This document shows positions 1-6,290 of a stretch of 52,728 bases of DNA, piece by piece. Every line of letters starts with the position of its first letter. Positions within the stretch are counted from its first letter, which is position 1. The translations under genes were made by a program, and so were the position numbers. Below the pieces are notes generated by a model. The model worked only from the letters and a program-made list of their open reading frames with translations, made no database searches and was not told where the DNA came from. Origin of the DNA: Burkholderiales bacterium (GTDB taxonomy: Bacteria; Pseudomonadota; Gammaproteobacteria; Burkholderiales; JAHFRG01); contig DATIXX010000016.1 in the NCBI GenBank assembly GCA_035518095.1, forward strand, positions 1 through 52,728. Reading direction: 5' to 3'.

Positions 1-590
1 GCGCGGCGGAATTGCAATTGACGGAAGAAATGTGCATGGTAATTGCCGCCCAGGCCTGCTTGTTGATTCTCAATCTGGGCCTTGATTACTACCGGGACTG
101 GGTCGAAGTCATCGTTTACCCCGGCGACTTTATGCCGCGGCACGAATACACGGATGAAGACGGCGTAGTGCATGTCGAGCGCGAACCGATGCAGGGAGAA
201 GCCTGGCTGCAAGGCCCGGTGATTTTATCCTGGGAAGCCGTGCAGTCAGGCGCGGAAGATGGCGTCAACGTGGTGCTCCACGAATTTGCGCACAAGCTCG
301 ATATGCTGAATGGCGACACCGACGGATTCCCTCCTTTGCATGAAGACATGAGCCGCGAAGCCTGGATGCTGGATTTCTCTAAGGCCTACCGGGATTTCTG
401 TGCCCGGATTGAAAGGGGAGAGCGCACTGCGATCGATCCTTACGCTGCGGAAAGCCCGGCGGAATTCTTTGCGGTATTGAGCGAAGTTTTCTTTGAAACT
501 CCCCAAGTACTCAAGCGCATTTACGCTGATGTATACTTTCAGCTCAGCCGGTTTTACCGTCAGGACCCTGCGCTGCGAATGATGCACTGA
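1..590 (+). CDS. mtfA: MtfA-like zinc-dependent peptidase (5' end missing)
   Basis: This is the C-terminal part of an MtfA (M90) family zinc metallopeptidase. The reading frame is open from the window edge, so the true start lies upstream; about 195 residues are present against about 265 for E. coli MtfA. The zinc site is visible as HEFAHKLD followed by a downstream Glu in the AEFFAV segment, the usual third ligand. In E. coli, MtfA is a cytosolic peptidase that binds the Mlc repressor and so affects glucose uptake; whether that applies here is unknown. The gene converges on mobA, with 72 bases between them and no clear terminator. Confidence 0.85.
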   Translation, partial: AAELQLTEEMCMVIAAQACLLILNLGLDYYRDWVEVIVYPGDFMPRHEYTDEDGVVHVEREPMQGEAWLQGPVILSWEAVQSGAEDGVNVVLHEFAHKLDMLNGDTDGFPPLHEDMSREAWMLDFSKAYRDFCARIERGERTAIDPYAAESPAEFFAVLSEVFFETPQVLKRIYADVYFQLSRFYRQDPALRMMH

Positions 591-662
591 TCTCGTGGTG
601 TATTGTTTCAAGTGAGCCCGTAAGTACTACCCGCCTTTGCCCGCAATATACAGAGCGCAAAT

Positions 663-1274
663 TCAGCTAGTTCTTTTGGTGGCGCCAGAAGGGGGTGTAT
701 CCGCTTCGAATCCGGTCAGCTCTTCCGGCGTGTTGATATTGCTGAAAGCTTCCTCCTGATCGTCAAAGGCGACTTCCGCGACCTCAAGCGTGGCGTACCA
801 AGCGTCTATTTTGCGCCCGCCGGATGCGAGGAACTCATTCAGATGCGCGAGCACCGCACGCCGGCACAGGCAAAACACAGGATGCGGTTGCGCAAACGTT
901 TTGGCTACCGCCAACTGAGCTTTCTCCGCAGCAAGTCCCGCATAGAGTCGCTCTACCAGGTCACGTGGCAAAAACGGCGAATCGCACGGGACTGTAGCAA
1001 CAAGTCCATGCCGGGCCTCAGCAAGTGCGCGGTGTAATCCGGCAAGGGGACCGGCAAAACCGCCGATTTCGTCCGGAATGACGCGGTAACCGAAGCGCGC
1101 GTAATGCTTGAGATTCTGGTTGGCATTAATCAGAACTTCATTTACTTGCGGGCTAAAGCGCTCTAACACCCACTCGATAAATGGCTTGCCTTGCAGCAAA
1201 GTTAATCCCTTGTCCACTCCGCCCATGCGCCGGCCCTGGCCGCCCGCGAGTATCACGCCAGTGATTTTTTCCAT
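663..1274 (-). CDS. mobA: Molybdenum cofactor guanylyltransferase MobA
   Basis: MobA transfers GMP from GTP to molybdopterin, giving the guanine dinucleotide form used by formate dehydrogenases of the DMSO-reductase family. The 203-residue length is normal. The N-terminus carries the nucleotide-binding loop LAGGQGRRMGG followed by DKG, and the CDSPF segment is the usual metal/nucleotide motif. It lies 8 bases downstream of fdhD on the same strand, so the two are probably cotranscribed, which fits joint service to the formate dehydrogenase encoded across the divergent promoter region. Confidence 0.93.
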   Translation of the reverse strand: MEKITGVILAGGQGRRMGGVDKGLTLLQGKPFIEWVLERFSPQVNEVLINANQNLKHYARFGYRVIPDEIGGFAGPLAGLHRALAEARHGLVATVPCDSPFLPRDLVERLYAGLAAEKAQLAVAKTFAQPHPVFCLCRRAVLAHLNEFLASGGRKIDAWYATLEVAEVAFDDQEEAFSNINTPEELTGFEADTPPSGATKRTS

Positions 1275-1282
1275 GAACGAAC

Positions 1283-2116
1283 TCAGGTGAGTGAGGCTTG
1301 CCTGGATTTGATGAAACGCGACTCGCCGGTGAACAGCAAATAATGCTTGCCTGCGGCGCGGCCAATCATGGTGAGACCGATTTGTTTCGCGATTTCATAG
1401 CCCATCTGGGTAAGCCCGGAGCGGGACACCAGGAAAGGGATTTCCATCTGTGCGCATTTAATCACCATCTCCGAAGTAAGGCGCCCGGTGGTATAGAAAA
1501 TCTTGTCGCGGCCCTCGATGCGGTCCAGCCACATTTGGCCGGCAATCGCATCAACCGCATTGTGTCGCCCCACGTCTTCGACAAACATCAGAATCTCGCT
1601 GCCTTTGCACAGCGCGCAGCCGTGCACAGCGCCAGCGGTTTTGTAGACCGTGTCATGCCGGCGCACGTTGTCCATCAATGCATAAAAGGTTTCCTCGCCC
1701 AGGAAAACATCTGTGGGTAAATTGAGTTTATCGATTTCATCCATCAATTCGCCGAACACCGTGCCCTGGCCGCAGCCGGTCGTGACTGTGCGTTTTTCCA
1801 TGCGCCCGTCGAGGTCCTGAATGCCATGCCTTGTGATTATAGCGACTGCTTCGGTTTCCCAATCCACCTGTACCGACTTGATCTCGTCAATATTGTTCAC
1901 CAGTCGCTGATTACGCAGGTAACCAATAGCGAGCGCTTCCGGCGCCGCACCCAGAGTCATGAGGGTTACGATTTCCCGCTTGTCCACATATAAAGTGAGT
2001 GGATGTTCGCCGGCGATCTGCGTATTCGACCATTCGCCATGTTCGTTCATCGAGCGCACGGCAAATGTGAGCGGGCGGCTTGCGTGGGTGATTTTCGGAC
2101 GATAAGGGGTACCCAT
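1283..2116 (-). CDS. fdhD: Formate dehydrogenase accessory sulfurtransferase FdhD
   Basis: FdhD carries sulfur from a cysteine desulfurase to the Mo/W-bis-MGD cofactor, which activates formate dehydrogenase. The 277-residue protein has the family segments TTGCG (Cys115), the EDVGRHNAVD block and the TTGRLTSEMV block. In the classical family the first of these is a CxxC pair; here the second position is Gly118, while a separate CALC pair occurs at residues 167-170 before the EDVGRHN block. The gene is divergent from the formate dehydrogenase operon, with 144 bases between the two start codons, and is followed closely by mobA. Confidence 0.93.
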   Translation of the reverse strand: MGTPYRPKITHASRPLTFAVRSMNEHGEWSNTQIAGEHPLTLYVDKREIVTLMTLGAAPEALAIGYLRNQRLVNNIDEIKSVQVDWETEAVAIITRHGIQDLDGRMEKRTVTTGCGQGTVFGELMDEIDKLNLPTDVFLGEETFYALMDNVRRHDTVYKTAGAVHGCALCKGSEILMFVEDVGRHNAVDAIAGQMWLDRIEGRDKIFYTTGRLTSEMVIKCAQMEIPFLVSRSGLTQMGYEIAKQIGLTMIGRAAGKHYLLFTGESRFIKSRQASLT

Positions 2117-2260
2117 ACCGGATCCTTAGAAAGTGATTACAAGATATAACCATAAGTAGAGATGAAAGAAAATACACTGAATACCCATAATTTGACAGTG
2201 GCTTTTTGTTGTATCTTTTTTCACCCCGGCGCAGAATCATGGTTGAATGGGGGGAAGGCG

Positions 2261-2746
2261 ATGAAGCATCCTAGCATGTCGGTAGCCGTAATCATGGAGC
2301 GCCTGGTTTTGGATAATGAGTGGTGTACTGAGAAGTGGGAAGCGATAGGAATTGTTCCCGACCTCAGCGGCGGGAATAAACAGTGGTGTGTCATATTTGA
2401 AGATGCGCGTCAGAAGCACATATTATTCCCGGGTTTCGATGTGACCCTTCATAGGGACGAGGCGGAGGGCTATTATTTAAACTTGAGTTCCCCCCAACCC
2501 AAAGTTTTTGTCTCGTGGCGTTCCCAGGAAGATTTGGCCGTGCCCTACATCGTCACCGTAAGCTATAACGAAGCGGCACGCTGGATGGATTCTAATGAGC
2601 AAGTCGACGGCGTACCGATGCCGTCGGACATTGCCGATTGGCTGAGTGATTACGTGAACCGAAACTACAAGCCAGAACCCAAAAAACGGCAGCGCCCGCA
2701 ATCTTTTGTGTCACCTGCGCGCAGGATCGACAAAACCACCGGCTGA
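2261..2746 (+). CDS. DUF3305 protein, first gene of the formate dehydrogenase operon
   Basis: A cytosolic-looking protein of 161 residues that resembles the DUF3305 family, which recurs beside DUF3306 and formate dehydrogenase genes in proteobacteria. No enzymatic motif is visible. It has no signal peptide, its middle is rich in aromatic and acidic residues, and its tail is basic. I chose the ATG at 2261 (MKHPSMSVAV) because a strong purine-rich GGGGGGAAGG lies just upstream; a longer reading from 2162 would add 33 residues that look unlike the family. The next gene starts 3 bases after its stop. Its role is unknown; help in formate dehydrogenase assembly is an inference from location. Confidence 0.8.
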   Translation: MKHPSMSVAVIMERLVLDNEWCTEKWEAIGIVPDLSGGNKQWCVIFEDARQKHILFPGFDVTLHRDEAEGYYLNLSSPQPKVFVSWRSQEDLAVPYIVTVSYNEAARWMDSNEQVDGVPMPSDIADWLSDYVNRNYKPEPKKRQRPQSFVSPARRIDKTTG

Positions 2747-2749
2747 GTC

Positions 2750-3247
2750 ATGCAACGCAAGGAATCCTTTCTAAGCAGATGGTCCCGTCTCAAAAAACAG
2801 GCGGAAAATCTCGTCAAGACCGAGTCGGCGAAGCCTTTGGCCAATGAGCCAAAACTACCGGCTGTTGAACAACTCAATATGGAATCGGATTACACCGCTT
2901 TCTTTCATCCGAAAGTGGAAGAAAAGCTGCGTCGCGAAGCGCTGCGCAAACTATTCAGCGACCCGCACTTCAACGTAATGGATGGTCTTGACGTATATAT
3001 AGACGATTACGGCAAGCCCGACCCAATCCCTGCAGAAATGCTGGCACGACTGATGGAATCGAATCCGTTGCATTTTCCTCCCGCCAAGGAGCAGTCTGCA
3101 GATAAATCACAAGCGCAAAAGAGCCCGGAAGCATTGCCGCAACAGCAGCCTCAAACCATTGCGGAGCCCAAACTGGATAGCGTCAAAACCAAACAGCAAA
3201 CTGTCGCCATGCCGGAAAAACATATCGCAAAAGCAGATCCGGAGTAG
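2750..3247 (+). CDS. DUF3306 protein
   Basis: A 165-residue protein with the typical DUF3306 opening, FLSRWSRLKK. A conserved middle follows (HFNVMDGLDVYIDDYG), then a low-complexity tail of about 60 residues rich in Gln, Pro, Lys and Ala that is probably disordered. No signal peptide, metal motif or catalytic residue is apparent. It starts 3 bases after the DUF3305 gene, so the two are almost certainly translated from one message. DUF3305 and DUF3306 are a recurring pair in formate dehydrogenase operons; their molecular function is not known to me. Confidence 0.8.
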   Translation: MQRKESFLSRWSRLKKQAENLVKTESAKPLANEPKLPAVEQLNMESDYTAFFHPKVEEKLRREALRKLFSDPHFNVMDGLDVYIDDYGKPDPIPAEMLARLMESNPLHFPPAKEQSADKSQAQKSPEALPQQQPQTIAEPKLDSVKTKQQTVAMPEKHIAKADPE

Positions 3248-3321
3248 CTTAATGGCGGCGCAGCATAACTGCATCATGATTTTTATACCGAAAGCGTTGA
3301 TCGAAATCTAATATCTGGCTT

Positions 3322-5412
3322 ATGGCTATAGATAGCAAAAACATATTGGTGTGCAACTGCAACAAGACAATGCCGCTGGATGCTAAGCGGCTAACGCGCG
3401 CCTTGCAGCTCAAAACACCGGTAATGATTCACCACGAACTGTGTCGTCATCAGGTATCGGTATTTGAGTCGAGCCTCAAGCAGGGCGGTGAAGTGCTGGT
3501 CGCCTGTACGCAGGAGGTGCGGCTGTTCGAGGAGGTCGCCGGGCAGACTGATCCCAACGCCGAGGTCGCTTTTGTCAATATCCGCGAACAGGCGGGCTGG
3601 TCGGCTGAAGCCGATAAAGCCACGCCGAAAATCGCCGCGCTGCTTGCCGCGGCGGCGCTTCCCGAGCCTGAGCCGGTACCCAGCGTCAGCTACAAATCCG
3701 CAGGGCAACTGCTGATCATTGGTCCGGCATCAGCTGCATTGGAGTGGGCGGAACAGCTTACCGAGCAGATGGATGTGAGCGTGCTCTTGACCGACGTCAA
3801 AGGCGCGAATGAATTGCCGACACAACGGCGTTACCCTGTGTTATCGGGGAAAATTGTTAGCGTGAAAGGTTATCTGGGCGCTTTTGAGGTCTTGTGGAAC
3901 CAGGTTAACCCGATTGACCTGGAAACCTGTACTCGCTGCAACGCGTGTATTGAGGTTTGTCCCGAGCAGGCGATTGACTACAGCTACCAGATTGACCTCG
4001 ATAAATGCAAGGCGCACCGCAAATGCGTGGCCGCGTGTGGCGATATCAAGGCCATTGATTTTGAGCGGCGCGATACTGAGCGTTCCGAACATTATGATTT
4101 GATTCTCGACCTATCCGATAAGCCTCTGCTGAACATGCATCAGCCGCCGCAGGGGTATTTCGCTCCGGGCCATGATTCTCTGGCGCTGGCTCGCGCAGTC
4201 AATCAGCTGGCGCAGATGACCGGCGAATTCGAAAAGCCCAAATTTTTTACCTACAAAGAATCCATTTGCGCTCACAGCCGCTCGGAAATTACCGGATGCT
4301 CGAGATGCATAGATATCTGCTCGACCCGCGCTATTTCCCCGGATGGCGACCACGTTAAAGTAGAACCGCATTTGTGCATGGGTTGTGGCGCCTGCGCCAG
4401 CGTTTGTCCCTCGGGAGCGATGGGCTACGCCTATCCGCGAGTGGCCGATCTCGGCGCACGCGTCAAAACCCTGCTGCAAACCTATCTCAGTGCAGGTGGC
4501 GAGGATCCCTGTTTGCTCCTGCATAACTCCAGCGACGGAAGGCAACTGGTTGCCAGTCTCGGCCGCCGCGGCAAAGGCCTGCCGGCTAATGTCATTCCGC
4601 TCGAGACTTTCCACATTGCCTCGCTGGGCATGGATGTAATGCTTGGTGCGATTGCGCTTGGTGCGTCAAACCTGCTGGTGCTCGCTACCGGCAGAGAAGC
4701 TCAAGATTACTTGGTTTCATTGCGCGCCCAAATGGGCTTCGCCGAAGAAATCCTGCAAGGGCTGGGTTATAAGGGGAGCCATTTCCGACTTAGTGAAGCG
4801 CAGGATTTGGCTGCCCTTGAAAAGGCGGTCTGGGGGATCGAACCCGCCCAACCGGTCAAGCCCGCGAGTTTCAATCTGTTTAACGAAAAGCGCGCCACGC
4901 TTGATTTTGCTTTTGACCATTTCGCTAAGAATGCCCCCACTCTCGTAGATGAAATCCAGCTGTCGCCGGGGGCTCCTTACGGAAAAATAGACGTTAATAA
5001 AGATACATGTACTCTGTGCATGGCTTGTGTCGGCGCCTGTCCTGAAAACGCCCTGCTGGATGCCAAGGAATTGCCACAGCTTAAGTTCATCGAGCGCAAT
5101 TGTGTGCAGTGCGGCATATGCGAAAAAACCTGCCCTGAAAAGGCCATTAGCCTTACCCCCAGATTGTTATTGACTAAGGAAGCGCTGAGTCCGAGAATAG
5201 CTAACGAGGCCGAGATTTTCGCCTGCATCCGCTGTGGTAAGCCTTTTGCGACCAAGCAGATGATAAATAACATGCTGGGCAAACTCGGTACTCATTCAAT
5301 GTTCAGCGGAAGCAACGCTCTTACGCGGCTGCAGATGTGCGCGGATTGCCGTGTCGTTGACATGATGAAAAACAAAGACGAATTGACCATTTTTGATGTG
5401 AGGAACCGATGA
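3322..5412 (+). CDS. Multi-cluster 4Fe-4S ferredoxin-like protein of the formate dehydrogenase operon
   Basis: A 696-residue cytosolic iron-sulfur protein without signal or membrane segments. Cysteine motifs occur in several groups: a CNCN near the N-terminus, CTRCNAC from Cys203 followed by a second incomplete set (CKAHRKC), a CAHSR segment with CSRCIDIC from about residue 316, CMGCGAC from Cys352, CTLCMAC from Cys563, CVQCGIC from Cys594, and a C-terminal zinc- or cluster-like pair, CIRC (about 635) and CADC (about 673). This points to at least four or five Fe-S clusters. The stretch between about 390 and 480 resembles an electron-transfer or HdrD-like segment only vaguely. Its stop overlaps the torD-like start (ATGA). 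It could be an electron carrier or an assembly factor for formate dehydrogenase; the latter would fit its place ahead of the chaperone gene. Confidence 0.82.
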   Translation: MAIDSKNILVCNCNKTMPLDAKRLTRALQLKTPVMIHHELCRHQVSVFESSLKQGGEVLVACTQEVRLFEEVAGQTDPNAEVAFVNIREQAGWSAEADKATPKIAALLAAAALPEPEPVPSVSYKSAGQLLIIGPASAALEWAEQLTEQMDVSVLLTDVKGANELPTQRRYPVLSGKIVSVKGYLGAFEVLWNQVNPIDLETCTRCNACIEVCPEQAIDYSYQIDLDKCKAHRKCVAACGDIKAIDFERRDTERSEHYDLILDLSDKPLLNMHQPPQGYFAPGHDSLALARAVNQLAQMTGEFEKPKFFTYKESICAHSRSEITGCSRCIDICSTRAISPDGDHVKVEPHLCMGCGACASVCPSGAMGYAYPRVADLGARVKTLLQTYLSAGGEDPCLLLHNSSDGRQLVASLGRRGKGLPANVIPLETFHIASLGMDVMLGAIALGASNLLVLATGREAQDYLVSLRAQMGFAEEILQGLGYKGSHFRLSEAQDLAALEKAVWGIEPAQPVKPASFNLFNEKRATLDFAFDHFAKNAPTLVDEIQLSPGAPYGKIDVNKDTCTLCMACVGACPENALLDAKELPQLKFIERNCVQCGICEKTCPEKAISLTPRLLLTKEALSPRIANEAEIFACIRCGKPFATKQMINNMLGKLGTHSMFSGSNALTRLQMCADCRVVDMMKNKDELTIFDVRNR

Positions 5413-6035
5413 GCGCAGCAGTCGCTCAGGTCAAGCGTAATCCCTCTCCCGTAGCCCAGGAAGACTTGGCACGCGCGCACATGTATGCGCTGATTGCACG
5501 CCTGTTGTATTCCCCTGATGGACAATTGCTGCGAGCCATAGCCACTGCTGACGAAATTATTGCGGAAACGGCGCCTTTGACTGAAGCGTGGCATGCGCTC
5601 GCTTCCACTGCGCAGGCCTGTAATGCAGAAGCGGTGGAAGAGGAGTACGAGAAACTGTTTATCGGAGTTGGGCGGCCCGAAGTAATGCTTTTCGGCTCAT
5701 ATTACCTTGCAGGCTTTATGATGGAAAAACCACTCGCCTTGTTGCGCGATGATCTGGCAAAGCTGGGACTTGCGCGCCATGAATCAGTGAATGAGCCTGA
5801 AGACCATCTTTCCGCGCTGTGCGATGTGATGCGTTATTTGATTACAGGCGATGAAGAACGATATCCGGCGAGCCTGGAACAGCAAAAGCAATTTTTCGCC
5901 CGCCATATCCAAACCTGGCACGAGCGTTTTTGCAATGCCGTGATTGGGTCCGAATCGGCAAATTTCTATCGGCATGTAGCACAATTTATAAGGGCTTTTT
6001 TCAACATTGAGGTCGAATCTTTCGAAATGTTATAG
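5409..6035 (+). CDS. TorD/DmsD-family chaperone for the formate dehydrogenase
   Basis: A 208-residue, all-helical cytosolic protein of the TorD family of redox-enzyme maturation chaperones. These bind the Tat signal of a molybdoenzyme and hold it back until the cofactor is inserted. The family fingerprint EEYEKLFIGVG is seen, as is the EPEDHLSALCDVM block. Its ATG overlaps the stop of the preceding ferredoxin gene (ATGA), so translation is coupled. Two genes for Tat substrates lie immediately downstream, of which the formate dehydrogenase alpha subunit is the obvious client. Confidence 0.9.
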   Translation: MSAAVAQVKRNPSPVAQEDLARAHMYALIARLLYSPDGQLLRAIATADEIIAETAPLTEAWHALASTAQACNAEAVEEEYEKLFIGVGRPEVMLFGSYYLAGFMMEKPLALLRDDLAKLGLARHESVNEPEDHLSALCDVMRYLITGDEERYPASLEQQKQFFARHIQTWHERFCNAVIGSESANFYRHVAQFIRAFFNIEVESFEML

Positions 6036-6074
6036 GCGGCGGCAGCAACAACTTTATTTAGCAAGGAGACAAAA

Positions 6075-6275
6075 ATGGCAAAGACCAAGAGCAGATTGAG
6101 CAGGAGAAACTTCCTGCTTGCGGTTGGCGCAGGAGGCGCCGGCGTAGCGGCAGCCATGGTTGCCAAGAGCGTGCCTCAGACGAAATCCAATGCTGAGACG
6201 GTGGATCAAACCAAGAGCAATGGCTATCGTGTCTCCGAGCACATTCACAATTACTATCGAACAACTAAAGTCTGA
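6075..6275 (+). CDS. Formate dehydrogenase region Tat-signal small protein
   Basis: A 66-residue protein starting with a twin-arginine signal (SRRNFLLAVGAGGAG) followed by a short hydrophilic tail ending in YYRTTKV. It matches the small 'formate dehydrogenase region TAT target' proteins found ahead of formate dehydrogenase alpha genes. After signal removal only about 35 residues would remain. A good ribosome site (AAGGAGAC) precedes the ATG. It could be exported as a small subunit or escort for the enzyme, or stay attached by its signal; no experimental role is known to me. It lies 15 bases upstream of fdhA. Confidence 0.85.
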   Translation: MAKTKSRLSRRNFLLAVGAGGAGVAAAMVAKSVPQTKSNAETVDQTKSNGYRVSEHIHNYYRTTKV

Positions 6276-6290
6276 TACAGGAGAATTAAA

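Noticed and set aside
2192..2217. TTGACA with TATCTT as a promoter of the formate dehydrogenase operon
   Set aside because: The 14-base spacer is too short for a convincing sigma-70 promoter.
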